Assembly (NCBI RefSeq): GCF_009930795.1
Contig: NZ_CP017146.1
Coordinates: 2,356,001-2,420,000, forward strand
Source of the DNA: Marisediminicola antarctica
GTDB taxonomy: Bacteria > Actinomycetota > Actinomycetes > Actinomycetales > Microbacteriaceae
Length of the DNA stretch: 64,000 nucleotides
Reading direction: 5' to 3'
A program made the translations under genes and the position numbers. A model generated the notes under the pieces. It saw nothing but the letters and a program-made list of their open reading frames with translations. It was not told the origin of the DNA and made no database searches. This document shows, piece after piece, positions 25,102 to 35,563 of this stretch. Position 1 is the stretch's first letter. Each line of letters opens with the position of its first letter.

Positions 25102-26589
25102 ATGGTGACAAATGACCCTCTCAACCTCGACGAGGCGGGCGAATGGGCTGGGCTGTGGTGGCGGCCGGACGACCCTAACGAGCGGGTCCCGGGCGTGCTT
25201 CGTTACAACGCCGCGGGCAGCCTGTCACTCTCGCTGATCGGTGCGTTCGAGGACCGCGTCACGTCGAACCTTGCTCCCGGGGTGACGGCGCACCACGAGG
25301 GGACCCGGACATGGGACGTCATACACGGCGCGGCTGAGCAGCGCGAGATTAGCCTTCTTGGCTGCGTCCCCACCGGCGGGAGTCGGACCATGTTCGCGCG
25401 GGTAGAAAGTCCCGATAAGCAGACCGTGACTGTGACGATCGCGATCATTGGCGTGCACGTCAGTGGCGAGGAAGCCCCCGTGTTTTCAGCGGCCGAGGTT
25501 TCGATCGAGGACCTCGGACTCTGGTCTGGGTCGTCCGCATTAGAAGGCTTTCTCGGCGCGTCCGGCGGCGAGATCGACGGGACTGGGAGCATCTCGGTCA
25601 AGCCGGTTGAAGCGCAATCAGTAGTTGTCGATGGGACCGACTATCGCCTTGCGCACACTCACACGCTGCCCTTCTTCGACCAGCGCAAGGGGGGCACTCT
25701 CGGGCGCATGCGAGACACGACCTCCATCCGAGTCGCCCCATCCGAACCGTTCGCCCTGAGCGCCGCCCTGAAGGCGGCAAACTTGGTGCAGGACCTGGTC
25801 GCACTGGCGACGCACCGCGCCGCCGGCGTGATCTGGCTCCGACTAGAGGTGGCCGCGACCGAGTCCGTCCTGCCAAACGGTCGCCCAGCACCTCGCCATC
25901 GTGCCCACGTGCTCTATTCGCCCGTCGCGCTCGGAAAGCGCGACGCCAAAGCGATTGACCCTCACCGAATGTTCTTCACGTGCGAATCCCTCCCATTCAA
26001 GGAAGTGATGCTCCGCTGGGGTGAGGCACACGGTCGCCTGCAGGCGGCGACCAACATGATCCTCGGTCTGCGCTACGCTCCGGCCAGCTTCGTCGAGAAC
26101 AACCTCCTGACCGCCGTTGGTGCTGCGGAGGTGCTGCACCGCAGCCTCCGCATCGACGAAAAACCGTTCCCCAAGGCGGAGTTCACAGCTATGCGAGACG
26201 CGATGCTCGAGCAGGTTCCCGAGGAGCACCGGGATAGATTCAAAGGGGCCATCCGCAACGATCCGACCCTCCAAGACCGTCTTCGTGCCCTTGCTGCGCG
26301 CCCCGGCCAGAACGCGATCGCGCTCCTCATGCCGGACGCCGCCCAATGGGCGAAGAGGACGACGCAGGCACGCAACGACCTTGCACACGAGGGCAGAACG
26401 CCGAACCATTCCGTCGAAGAGCTGATCGCTATCGTCGAGGTCACCACGGCGGTCGTGATCCTTAACGTGCTGCACGAGCTCGGTCTGTCGGCCGAGCGGC
26501 AGCGGAAGATCGTGCTGGAGCACCCTCAGCTGAGGGCGACGTCGCGAGCCGCGGTCGAGTGGCTGGCAGTTCCAGGGCGCCGCACCTGA
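25102..26589 (+). CDS. ApeA-like anti-phage HEPN protein
   Basis: A 495-residue protein that resembles ApeA, an abortive-infection protein with a HEPN RNase domain. The N-terminus has the typical GLWWRPDDPNERVPGVL opening; the C-terminal helical domain carries the HEPN catalytic pattern R-x4-H in TTQARNDLAHEGR (near residues 430-440). HEPN proteins cut RNA; in ApeA this halts translation after phage sensing by the N-terminal domain. The gene stands alone, convergent with the SIR2-STAND gene 88 bp away. The ATG at 25102 has GGAGAG upstream. The assignment is from motif reading; other HEPN families are possible but less likely given the N-terminus. Confidence 0.75.
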   Translation: MVTNDPLNLDEAGEWAGLWWRPDDPNERVPGVLRYNAAGSLSLSLIGAFEDRVTSNLAPGVTAHHEGTRTWDVIHGAAEQREISLLGCVPTGGSRTMFARVESPDKQTVTVTIAIIGVHVSGEEAPVFSAAEVSIEDLGLWSGSSALEGFLGASGGEIDGTGSISVKPVEAQSVVVDGTDYRLAHTHTLPFFDQRKGGTLGRMRDTTSIRVAPSEPFALSAALKAANLVQDLVALATHRAAGVIWLRLEVAATESVLPNGRPAPRHRAHVLYSPVALGKRDAKAIDPHRMFFTCESLPFKEVMLRWGEAHGRLQAATNMILGLRYAPASFVENNLLTAVGAAEVLHRSLRIDEKPFPKAEFTAMRDAMLEQVPEEHRDRFKGAIRNDPTLQDRLRALAARPGQNAIALLMPDAAQWAKRTTQARNDLAHEGRTPNHSVEELIAIVEVTTAVVILNVLHELGLSAERQRKIVLEHPQLRATSRAAVEWLAVPGRRT

Positions 26590-26676
26590 GCTACGTAGCT
26601 TCCGCTGGCGTGCGTCCCGTGCTGCTGGATCTATTCACGCGCGATGTCTGCAAGACGGTGTGTTGTGCGCGGCAAA

Positions 26677-29600
26677 CTAGTTGCTCCCGGGGGCCCTAGG
26701 CGCGGTCGTATTTGCGAGCAGTTCCTCGGCCAGAGCCGCGATCTCGCCGGACGTCGTGGACACCCGCTGCAGAAGCGTCCGCATGCTGTCGGGGGCGTCC
26801 TGCAGTCTTGTTTGCCAAACCTTTCGGACGGCTTGCGCCCTCAGGCGCCCGATGACGGCGTCGAGATCGGTTGCATTTAGATCGTCAGCGAGGTCGATGA
26901 ACCCGCCGATGCCGTTCAGGTCGTGCTTCTGCGGCTGGCTAAGGGAGGGGACCAGATCTTCGGACATCTGGCCCAGCCAGCAGATTGCCGCGTTGCGATC
27001 GACATCAGCCACTGCCCTCAATTGCGACGTAACCTGTCGCCACCCCGAGCCCCGTGGCGCATCGAGCCCCACGCGAGCGCCGCGACGTAGCCACTGCGCC
27101 GCGAGGTCGGGATAGGGCTCCACCAGTATGGCCGGGAACACTTCGATCTCCGCCTCGTGATCCCGGAGGAACGCCCGCACTACAGCTCGCCCACGGTCAC
27201 CCCAGCACACGTGATACAGCAGGTGATCCACCGCACCAAACGGATTCCGGTCTGAGCCTTCTTCCAACTGCGCCTCGTTTACGATGCGCATCACCCAGTC
27301 CGTGGATAATGCGTCCGCGATCTGGTCGGTAATGTCGGTCGAGAGGCAGGAGAGCCAGCCCAGAAGTAAATCCAGATCGTACAGCTGGTACTTCGTCTTC
27401 CCTTGCAGGGATTGCGCCGCAGCTTTCCAGTCCACGTCTGACATCACATCGTGTGCCTTCGCGGCCAACTCGCGAAGCCCAAGCTCCCGCGCGTCCAGGA
27501 ACGCAGCGCGGGCCTCATCGAGCTCCTGTAGTTCGACTTCGTCGATCTCACGCTCGTATTCCTCGGTGTGTTTGTGTGCTGTGGGCGCGTCGGCGAGGCT
27601 GGCCACGATCCACATCGTGCCGAAAACCCACTCAGAGAAGTTGCTGGCAGCATCCGCGATGTCGTTTTCAATGGCGGATTGAATCTCGGCGCCGCAGGCG
27701 TCTAGCGCTACCGCTGCCACCCGGGGAGCTAGTGACGCTAGCTCGTCGATGAGCTCGTAGATTTCGAACGGGTGCGAGTGCTCATCTCGGTTCGACAACC
27801 AGCCGGAGAGGAGATCGGTGTTGATCCCGGCTTCGAATTCTTCGCTCCAGCTCAGCAGAGTTCCGCTGCGCAGGTCGGGGCCGAGCTCTTGGATGACGTG
27901 CATCCAGTCTGCCGCTGCCCAACGGCTTCCCGCAATGGACAACCGCTCGCCCAGCACCTGCGCCGAGGTGGACGCGCGAAGGAGGCGATGGGCCTCTTCG
28001 TGGTCAGAGCGCAATCCGCTTAACATCCATCGGAAACCGCTGACCTCTTCAGAGACGAGATTTGGTAGCCAACTGATCATCCACTCCGCAAGTTTGCTGG
28101 CCGCGTGGTCGGAAAGTTTCCGCAGCCATTCGGACGACCAGAGCAGGTTGAGAGCGACGCCTCGATCCCGGCCGGGGGCTGCAGCAATACACTGGCGCAG
28201 CAGACTTTCCGACACCTCGTCGTCAACGATCGAACTCGCCCACCGAAAGCGGTAGATGTCGATTCGGTCAAAGGTACGTAACAGCCAGAACTTGCCGACG
28301 GTATCAATGGACTCATCGAGGAGATTCGCGCGCACAAATGCGCGCACAGCTTCGCCGATCGCGTGCGGTTCGCGTCGCCCGAGATCTTGAAGCACCCTTT
28401 CCGCAATGCGGATGTGGGCGGCGCGGATCCGACCGTCGTGCTCGCGAATGAGCTTCTCGTCCATCAGGACAAGCAGTGCGTCGTCCACACGTCTCTGCTG
28501 AAGTTTCTCATCTACACAGAACCGATCGTTGAAGTATCTTTCCAACGTGGAAGCAAGCTCGACACTTGTAACGCCGGCGTCGCGAGAGGTCATCTGTGCA
28601 ATGCAGATGACAGCTAGGAGGAGTGCTGCGTTTCCATTTTCGACCATCCGGTCCAGGGCGCCGGTGATACGACGTTCACCGCCCGAGGCGATGAACATAT
28701 AGAGCCATGGCTCAGCAGCAGTCTTCAGCGCAAGCTCAAGCCTTTGTTCCGGGGTGTCGGAGAAGACTGACCATCGGACTCGATCATCAAGTTGAGTGAG
28801 CATCGGGCCAACCGCGTCAAGGTGAGCTCGGCAGTAAGCGTGCACCACCTGTACCGCCTGCGTCGCGACCAGTGTTTCGTCGTCTCTCGCCTCCAAGCGC
28901 TCAGTTGAAGCAATGAGGACGGCATGGTCCTCATCGGCAGACGATTCGAACTCCGCGAGAACCCCTGGGTCAATAGCTTGGGCGTCATCGACAACAGCTA
29001 GAACCGGACCGGAGAGAACCCGAAACTCTTCAACATCGGCTAGGGAAGCGACTCCGGGCTGCTTCAGCTCGACCACCTTCCAGCCCTCACGGTTGAGTCG
29101 GCGCGCAGCGTGGAAAGCCGTGATCGACTTTCCCGTGCCGCTTGCACCCGACAGAGTTGCGTAGCGCGACGAGAGAAGCCGTTCCGCGAGCCGCGGAGCG
29201 GCCGGCAGCTCAGGGCATGCATCCACATCAGTTGGTCGAAGACGCTCACCTCGCAATGCAGCTAGGAAGCTTCGACTTCGCAGAAAGGTGACGTGCTTCC
29301 ACCCGCTGAGTGGTTGAGGCGGCAAAAGGTGCGCCGCGAAGGAAGCGAGTGCAGCATCGGCGGACAGCTGAATCGCTCCCTCACCCACCGCCGACGGGGT
29401 AATGCGGAACACAGGCCACCGAGCCTCCAGCGGGGAAAGCAGCGACTCAACAACAGTCAAGTCGCTGCCGCTGTACCCGAGCACGATCAGAGTTCGTGGA
29501 CGATCCGACAACCGGTCGATGTGGTCGTGTACCTCTGCGGCCACTTGGCCGTCCTCGTCAGGAAGCACCCACATGCCTTCCGTGTGGGCAGCATCACCAT

Positions 29601-30078
29601 GAGGCTTGTGCAGCAGGCCCGCCGGCAATCCAACGCCGTACAGGCGCTCGTGAGCGCGTTCCAGACAGGTATCCCAGTTGTAGGAAACCACTGCCTCAAC
29701 GTGACCGGAGTTAATGAGACGAGCGAGATCAAGGTGCGCACTCGACGGTTCCCTGTCCGCATCAAGTGCTGCGAAGGCCACCTGAAACGCAGCGCGGGCA
29801 TGCGGGAACTCCCTCACCAGCTGCCAACCAATGTCTAACCTGTCAGGGTCTGACCCGAGGATTTCCTTCGCGCTTCCGATAGCCCTCGTCCGCGCGCGAA
29901 GCTCGGTAAGAGCATCCGGGGCATCTTCGATCGCATGCCATAGCAGAGGCGGCAACTGCGCGGTCATTGGATAATGCGCTGCCGAGACCCCGGCACCAAC
30001 GACCACCACGGCTCCAAAGGGACGGATCATCGCCGCCGCTTGCAACAGCTGGGCGCCAACATCCACGTCTGAGCTCAT
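26677..30078 (-). CDS. SIR2-STAND NTPase, AVAST type 5-like immune sensor
   Basis: A 1133-residue three-part protein. Residues 1-230 form a SIR2 domain: VVVVGAGVSA with the NAD-binding GAG at 28-30, SYNWD with Asn134 and Asp136, and the catalytic His160 in HKPHGD. Next is a P-loop NTPase with Walker A GASGTGKS (311-318) and Walker B VLAVVDDAQ (359-367). The remainder is helical repeat-like and probably senses a ligand. This order is that of SIR2-STAND defence proteins (such as Avs5), which deplete NAD when a phage protein is recognised. It lies 112 bp downstream of the DruE-like helicase gene on the same strand and could be co-transcribed. Confidence 0.8.
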   Translation of the reverse strand: MSSDVDVGAQLLQAAAMIRPFGAVVVVGAGVSAAHYPMTAQLPPLLWHAIEDAPDALTELRARTRAIGSAKEILGSDPDRLDIGWQLVREFPHARAAFQVAFAALDADREPSSAHLDLARLINSGHVEAVVSYNWDTCLERAHERLYGVGLPAGLLHKPHGDAAHTEGMWVLPDEDGQVAAEVHDHIDRLSDRPRTLIVLGYSGSDLTVVESLLSPLEARWPVFRITPSAVGEGAIQLSADAALASFAAHLLPPQPLSGWKHVTFLRSRSFLAALRGERLRPTDVDACPELPAAPRLAERLLSSRYATLSGASGTGKSITAFHAARRLNREGWKVVELKQPGVASLADVEEFRVLSGPVLAVVDDAQAIDPGVLAEFESSADEDHAVLIASTERLEARDDETLVATQAVQVVHAYCRAHLDAVGPMLTQLDDRVRWSVFSDTPEQRLELALKTAAEPWLYMFIASGGERRITGALDRMVENGNAALLLAVICIAQMTSRDAGVTSVELASTLERYFNDRFCVDEKLQQRRVDDALLVLMDEKLIREHDGRIRAAHIRIAERVLQDLGRREPHAIGEAVRAFVRANLLDESIDTVGKFWLLRTFDRIDIYRFRWASSIVDDEVSESLLRQCIAAAPGRDRGVALNLLWSSEWLRKLSDHAASKLAEWMISWLPNLVSEEVSGFRWMLSGLRSDHEEAHRLLRASTSAQVLGERLSIAGSRWAAADWMHVIQELGPDLRSGTLLSWSEEFEAGINTDLLSGWLSNRDEHSHPFEIYELIDELASLAPRVAAVALDACGAEIQSAIENDIADAASNFSEWVFGTMWIVASLADAPTAHKHTEEYEREIDEVELQELDEARAAFLDARELGLRELAAKAHDVMSDVDWKAAAQSLQGKTKYQLYDLDLLLGWLSCLSTDITDQIADALSTDWVMRIVNEAQLEEGSDRNPFGAVDHLLYHVCWGDRGRAVVRAFLRDHEAEIEVFPAILVEPYPDLAAQWLRRGARVGLDAPRGSGWRQVTSQLRAVADVDRNAAICWLGQMSEDLVPSLSQPQKHDLNGIGGFIDLADDLNATDLDAVIGRLRAQAVRKVWQTRLQDAPDSMRTLLQRVSTTSGEIAALAEELLANTTAPRAPGSN

Positions 30079-30190
30079 TCCCTGAATCTTGCGTCAGAAC
30101 ACTCACCGATAAGAGCGGCGCGCGCAACTACGATCAGCACAATACCCCGTTGCCACTCACGTCAGGAGCCGCACGAGATCTCCGTATCAG

Positions 30191-33100
30191 CTAGTTGCGG
30201 ATGGACGTCGCGGCCTCTTGCAGAACCCTCAGCGGTCGTCGGTCGATTTCGAAGAAATCGGTCCAGGTGACCGCAGCGCCGGGGAAACCCGCGCGCGCTT
30301 CCGCCAAAGCGGTCACCTGTTGACGGGAGTAGTTCTCCTCATTGCGCCACCAAAGCGGGTGTCCGATAAGGATGAGCGCTTTGCCGCCCAGGAGGCTAAT
30401 GATTGGCACCTGACCCTGTGCTTCAATCACCGTAATTTGTCCGGGCGCGACTTGATTAAGAGAGTCCACGAGCTTGCTAGTGCGACCGAACCAGCGCGCC
30501 AGCGACAAGGGATTGCCTGAAGCAAGATCCAGCATGTCGAGAGCGAGCCGCCAGTCGAGGGCGCCGTGCAAGGTTTGGTTATCCCACGCGCGAAGGCAGT
30601 CAGGGCAGGAGGTCGTGCAGGACTTGTGCTCGTCGACGCTGTACTGAGCTGTCAGTCGTTCCCTCGTCACGGAGAGCAACTCGGCGAACACCTCCGGCCG
30701 GGCAAGCTCGACGGCGTAGCCGGCGCCATTGTCGATTGCGTCGGCGACAAAGACCTTCGCTCCACTATGTCCATGCAAACGGGTTGGCTGTAAACCGGTT
30801 TGGAGCTCTTGTGGATCGATATCCAGCAACATCTGTGAGGAGCGTCTCAGCACCTCCGCAAAGGACCAGAATGCAGAGTAACCGGCTGGCATCGCGTTTC
30901 CGTCCAAGGGGATGAAGCCCGCGACATTGTCAGCCCGCGCTAGGTCGACCGTTAGGGCATCAGTGACGCGCACCTCGCCGATTGCGGCGATATCGACTGG
31001 TATCCCGGTAGAGGGGCGACCTTTCCAGTTCCCAGAGTAGAGGTCGTCGTCAACGGCAATCACGCTTTGATCACTCAGCCGCTTCAGGTTGAAAAGATTG
31101 CCGGCGTTGTCGTTGTACTGGACGAGCTTGCTCTGCTCGAAAAGGTCGATGTCGACTGCGCAGACCTGTGCACTGAATCTTGGGTCGCCCACCGGGGCAA
31201 AGGTTGGAGCGCTCTTTCCCTGTCTGCGGATGTAGTCGCTCCGGAATGGTCGTGCTGCGTATGTTGTGCGAAAACCCAACGGTTCATACATTGGAAATGT
31301 TCGGAAGGCGTCCCCGCAAACGTTGCACGGCGTTGATTTGGCTTCGTCGATGAATGTTGAGCCGCATCCGCTGCATGTAGAAATCACCACGGCGGCGCCG
31401 AGCGGATTCACGGATCGTCTCGAGGCGCCGATGCCTTCATAGGCTGCAAATCCGGCTGACTGATGGACCATCCCGTCGCGGACGACCTCGGCGCCGGGGG
31501 CATAACTGGTAATCGCCATCCCTAGAGCTCTGTCGGAAACGACTCCTTCGTCTGGCCGAGTTCCCCGCGTGATGGGACGGTCGTATAGCTGACGGACCCG
31601 AGTCGGAAATCCGAACATGGGCAAGACTCCTGCATATGCTAGGCGCGTGCTGAGCTCTCTGGAATGAACGAGGTCAGGTTTGGCGAGGAGGGAGTCGATT
31701 TCGATCACGAGCTCGAGGCGCATCCATGCAATGAGCTTCGACGCTGCATCGTCTTCGATTCCTGTGAAGACAGTCAGTCGTCCTACAACCTCTGCCACTT
31801 GTGGGGAACTGCTCAACCAGTTCGATACGCCGATGCGGTGTGAAGGCCATTCGCTAACTTGTCCGAATGTGCCGTGGATGCTTTCTCGTGTCCAGGCCGG
31901 TGGATGCGGGAGACTGCCGAACGCACGGCGAAGGAGTTCGGCATTGATCACTCGGCGGACGATTCGTTCGCGCGCGAGGTCGAGACGGGGCTGGGGTGGC
32001 GCCTCACCAGTGATGCGTTCGGCATTCTGGAAGTAGTACTCGTCGTGTGCGGTGTCGCGGCAGGTGGTTATGGCGAAAGAGAAAGGCTGTCCTGCACGGC
32101 CGGCTCGTCCAACCCTCTGCTGATAGTTGAATCGTTGCGGCGGCATGTTCGCCATCATGGTGGAAGTCAGGGAGCCGATATCGACGCCGACCTCCATCGT
32201 CGTGGTGACGCTGAGGACATCAAGCTGGTTGGTGAGTGAGTTTTCGACGGGATTGGGTAGCTGCACGCCGCGGAACCAACGCTGTCGCTTGCGCTGCTCT
32301 GTGAGGGGTTTTGTCTGAGCGGTAAGTTCTGCGACTGCCACACGGCGTGGAGGTTGCCCGCTGAGCCACTCGTAGTAGTCGTCGGTATCGACGGTTCGCT
32401 CAACCTTGATCAACGTTGTGCCGCGGCAGCCGCTGTTTGCGCATACCCCGGCAGACTCGTGGAGGTGACGGAAGCTGCAAACGGAGCATTCGAAGTAAGC
32501 GTCGCCGCCAGGTATGAGGTCCAGGTGACCGGTGGCATCGTGAATGCGGAGTATCCAGCCGCGCGCGACAGTCGTGTAAAGCGTTTCGAACAGCCACGCC
32601 GTGAGAGTGTTTTCGTCGACGGAGTGTGCGGTCGCAACGGCTTTGAGGTAGTCAGAAACGGGTCTCGGTAGGGTAGCCGAGTCGGCAGCGTAATCCGATC
32701 CTTCCACGAGGTCGGCGAGTCCGAGGATGCGGATGCAGCTTGCAATGAACTGGACGCCCAGCGTCTCGCCGAGTGGCCCCTCGGAGATACTGGAAGACGG
32801 TGGACAAATCCATGCCAGGCCAGTGGATTCGAAATCGCGTCGCTCGCCATCGAAGACAGCTTCCGCAAGTTCGCGATTCAGGAGCCCGTTGAAGAAAGCG
32901 AGTGCACCGGCCGATGAGGCGGCACCAGCCTTGTTCCAGAGCCCAGACGTGGGCGGTGTGAAGTACTCGTACCAGGGTCGGCCGTCATACACCAGTGCTT
33001 CCGGGGTGGTTCCCGCAGGGCTGATTCCGAGTCCAGTCAGGACCACCGAGATCTGGTCGCGCAGTTCGATCCATTCGAGGCGGGCGTCCAATGCGTCGGC

Positions 33101-35563
33101 GCGCGTTGCGTCAATAAGAGTTCGGTCTTCAAGCGTTTCAGTGCCTGCATCGCTGCGGAAAATCGCGCCCGCTAAAAGCGGGTGCTTCTGCATGATGTCG
33201 CTCGCTCGCTGGCGCGATGCCGCCGAAAGCTCTCCGGCATTGGTTAGGAGTGCGAAAACAAGGCGAAGGGGATCTGTCGTCGTCGCCGACTTAACTGCGC
33301 GGCGGGCCGTTTGGCGGATCAGGTCCCTGTACTGGCGCACATTCATCGAAGCTGCGGTGCGGGCAGCGGTGTCGCGATTGTCGGTGAACACGATCGTGCG
33401 GTAATCCGCCGGTTTGGCGCCGAGTGACCGCGGAAGTTGTGTCATGAATATCTGCGTGGCCTGCTGCGCACCAGTGGAGTGAGCGGAGATTGTGGTGCGA
33501 ACTTCTCCCGACAGGAATGCTGCGGCCTTCTGCCTGCCGGCGCCGGCCGTCTGTCCACATGCTGGGCAACGGCTCGGGAGTGCTGGCGTTCGTCCAAGAA
33601 GCTCCGCTCGCCCGGAGACTTCAAGACACCACCCGGTAGGACTGGGGACAAACCCTCCAAACAAGAGTCGCCCGCTCGTTTCTAGCGTCGCGGGTACCCA
33701 TGAGTTAGTTATGCCCGCATGCGTCCACGTCTCGGAGCGCAATGGCGGCACACCTGCGCTTGCCGGCCAGAACCATCGATAGTCCTGGCGTGTCCGCCGG
33801 GCGACCTGTGGCGAGCTTGCCGACGGAATGCTCACCGGGGTCGCGCTCAAGACCTCCTGACCGCCGGGCAGGCGGAGCACGTATCCGCCGAGGCTTGCGT
33901 CGCCACACTCGTCGCAATACAAGAGTTCGAGCACACGTGCACCGCACCAGGCGCAGATCGATGAAGGGGTCGACGAGACGCGACCGAATCCGCGGGTGGA
34001 CTCCTCGGCGGTCAATCCAGAGCATGCCGGGCTGCAACAGGCCCAGAGTCCGGGAAGCGATCGAGCGAAGATGTGACCGCGAAGGGGAAAACCCGAAGAC
34101 GATGCTTCTGCTCCAGCGATTCGGTCGAGCACAACCTCAAGCGCAGAGCCATCGTCGGGTTCATCGAAGATGCGGGCGCTGATGTCTTTCGAAAATGTCG
34201 CGCGAAAGTTGCGCGTGGCTCCCATGCGAGGGTCGGCACATGCGGCGGCGACGGCTTCCGCCAACTGCGCGGGATCGTCACCGAAAGAGTCGGTCGCTCC
34301 CTCGGCAAGCACGCGCCGCCGGTTCAGGACCGCCTGTGGAGTTGGAAGGCGGGGGCTGCCCGACGTGATCATGAACGAGTCACCGCTCACTCCGAAGAAC
34401 TGCTCGAGGTACGCCCTGCTTGCTTCTCCCGCGCCAAGGGATGCGCTTGCGGCAATTATTCTTAATTGCGGAGAATCCGAGGCAAGCCCTAACCGGTCGA
34501 GTAGTCGCCTAACTATCAGTGCAATCTCGCTTCCGGACGACCCCCGGTAGCTATGCAACTCGTCGACTGCAAGGGTGAAGACGTTTGATGGATCGGCGGC
34601 AAGCCATCCACGGGTTTGGGAGAACATCGGACTTTCAAAATCACGCATCAGGATGGCGTTCAGCATTGAGTAGTTCGTCACGATGACGTCGGGGGGATCG
34701 GCAACCATGTCCCAACGCACCAACATTTCATGCCGAAGGGGATCAGAAAAAAGCGCCAAATCCCCGGTCGCAAGTTGGGCGTCCTTTGCGAGTTGGTTGT
34801 ACTCGCTTTCGAAGGCTCGGAGGTCAGCAGCGACATCAGCCACCCGTCCCGCGGCGGATGCCCTTGTGGGCAGCTGATTGTTACCGAGCGTGGCGCCCGT
34901 GTACCGGCCGAACCAGAAGTTGGATTCCGGGCGCCTTTCCGAGATACGCCGAAAGGCAAGGCGAAGCCGCGACACCTGGTCCTCGACAAGCGCGTTGGTC
35001 GGATAGAGGATCATCGCGCGAAGGGCAGATTGCCGCAGTTGGTTTCCACGCAGGGGCTGCCACTTGGGCGAGCCAAAACTCTGCCACCACGGCTGCGGAG
35101 CCGGCTCCCGCTGCCACCTCATCGACTCTGCAACGAGTCGCGTCATGATCGGGAGGAGGAAGGCTTCCGTCTTCCCGGAGCCAGTACCTGAGGTGACTAC
35201 GACATTGTGAGGCAATGAACCGTCTGCATTAAGCGAGTGTCTCAGTGCGTCGGCCTGATGCTGGCGCAGCATCACCGGTGAACCGGGGACCCCGAACTGA
35301 CCGAAAAGGGCTTGCCCGACGATCCCCGCGGCGTCGGAATCAATCCCGGAGTCATCCGCAACATCCGCGAGATTCACGGAAGCCGGGTAGGGGAGAACTG
35401 GTTCAATCAGGACGTCTCCGAATAACCGCCCGGATTGTTCGAGGATCCTCCGCCGTTCACTCTGAAGGGCTCGGTCTTTCAACCGGTAATTAGTGTCGAT
35501 GTATCGCAGGTACGCGTTCTTCAGATCGCGCTGCAGGGATATCGGTTGCGGTGTCGGTTCCAT
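30191..35563 (-). CDS. druE: Druantia DruE-like DEAD/DEAH helicase with DUF1998-type C-terminus
   Basis: A 1790-residue superfamily 2 helicase. Walker A is SGTGSGKT (125-132), motif II is DELH (334-337), SAS follows in IIAASASLG, and motif VI is RVGRAGRAG. Cysteine-rich segments (CDECG; CSGCG and [13 protein letters not shown] near the C-terminus) indicate zinc sites, the last in a DUF1998-like region. Size, motifs and the adjacent large unknown protein match DruE of Druantia systems. The ATG at 35563 overlaps the stop of the upstream gene by one base (TAATG), so translation is coupled. Related helicases occur in DISARM and Dpd systems, but no methylase, DrmB or DpdA homologue is present. Confidence 0.75.
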   Translation of the reverse strand: MEPTPQPISLQRDLKNAYLRYIDTNYRLKDRALQSERRRILEQSGRLFGDVLIEPVLPYPASVNLADVADDSGIDSDAAGIVGQALFGQFGVPGSPVMLRQHQADALRHSLNADGSLPHNVVVTSGTGSGKTEAFLLPIMTRLVAESMRWQREPAPQPWWQSFGSPKWQPLRGNQLRQSALRAMILYPTNALVEDQVSRLRLAFRRISERRPESNFWFGRYTGATLGNNQLPTRASAAGRVADVAADLRAFESEYNQLAKDAQLATGDLALFSDPLRHEMLVRWDMVADPPDVIVTNYSMLNAILMRDFESPMFSQTRGWLAADPSNVFTLAVDELHSYRGSSGSEIALIVRRLLDRLGLASDSPQLRIIAASASLGAGEASRAYLEQFFGVSGDSFMITSGSPRLPTPQAVLNRRRVLAEGATDSFGDDPAQLAEAVAAACADPRMGATRNFRATFSKDISARIFDEPDDGSALEVVLDRIAGAEASSSGFPLRGHIFARSLPGLWACCSPACSGLTAEESTRGFGRVSSTPSSICAWCGARVLELLYCDECGDASLGGYVLRLPGGQEVLSATPVSIPSASSPQVARRTRQDYRWFWPASAGVPPLRSETWTHAGITNSWVPATLETSGRLLFGGFVPSPTGWCLEVSGRAELLGRTPALPSRCPACGQTAGAGRQKAAAFLSGEVRTTISAHSTGAQQATQIFMTQLPRSLGAKPADYRTIVFTDNRDTAARTAASMNVRQYRDLIRQTARRAVKSATTTDPLRLVFALLTNAGELSAASRQRASDIMQKHPLLAGAIFRSDAGTETLEDRTLIDATRADALDARLEWIELRDQISVVLTGLGISPAGTTPEALVYDGRPWYEYFTPPTSGLWNKAGAASSAGALAFFNGLLNRELAEAVFDGERRDFESTGLAWICPPSSSISEGPLGETLGVQFIASCIRILGLADLVEGSDYAADSATLPRPVSDYLKAVATAHSVDENTLTAWLFETLYTTVARGWILRIHDATGHLDLIPGGDAYFECSVCSFRHLHESAGVCANSGCRGTTLIKVERTVDTDDYYEWLSGQPPRRVAVAELTAQTKPLTEQRKRQRWFRGVQLPNPVENSLTNQLDVLSVTTTMEVGVDIGSLTSTMMANMPPQRFNYQQRVGRAGRAGQPFSFAITTCRDTAHDEYYFQNAERITGEAPPQPRLDLARERIVRRVINAELLRRAFGSLPHPPAWTRESIHGTFGQVSEWPSHRIGVSNWLSSSPQVAEVVGRLTVFTGIEDDAASKLIAWMRLELVIEIDSLLAKPDLVHSRELSTRLAYAGVLPMFGFPTRVRQLYDRPITRGTRPDEGVVSDRALGMAITSYAPGAEVVRDGMVHQSAGFAAYEGIGASRRSVNPLGAAVVISTCSGCGSTFIDEAKSTPCNVCGDAFRTFPMYEPLGFRTTYAARPFRSDYIRRQGKSAPTFAPVGDPRFSAQVCAVDIDLFEQSKLVQYNDNAGNLFNLKRLSDQSVIAVDDDLYSGNWKGRPSTGIPVDIAAIGEVRVTDALTVDLARADNVAGFIPLDGNAMPAGYSAFWSFAEVLRRSSQMLLDIDPQELQTGLQPTRLHGHSGAKVFVADAIDNGAGYAVELARPEVFAELLSVTRERLTAQYSVDEHKSCTTSCPDCLRAWDNQTLHGALDWRLALDMLDLASGNPLSLARWFGRTSKLVDSLNQVAPGQITVIEAQGQVPIISLLGGKALILIGHPLWWRNEENYSRQQVTALAEARAGFPGAAVTWTDFFEIDRRPLRVLQEAATSIRN

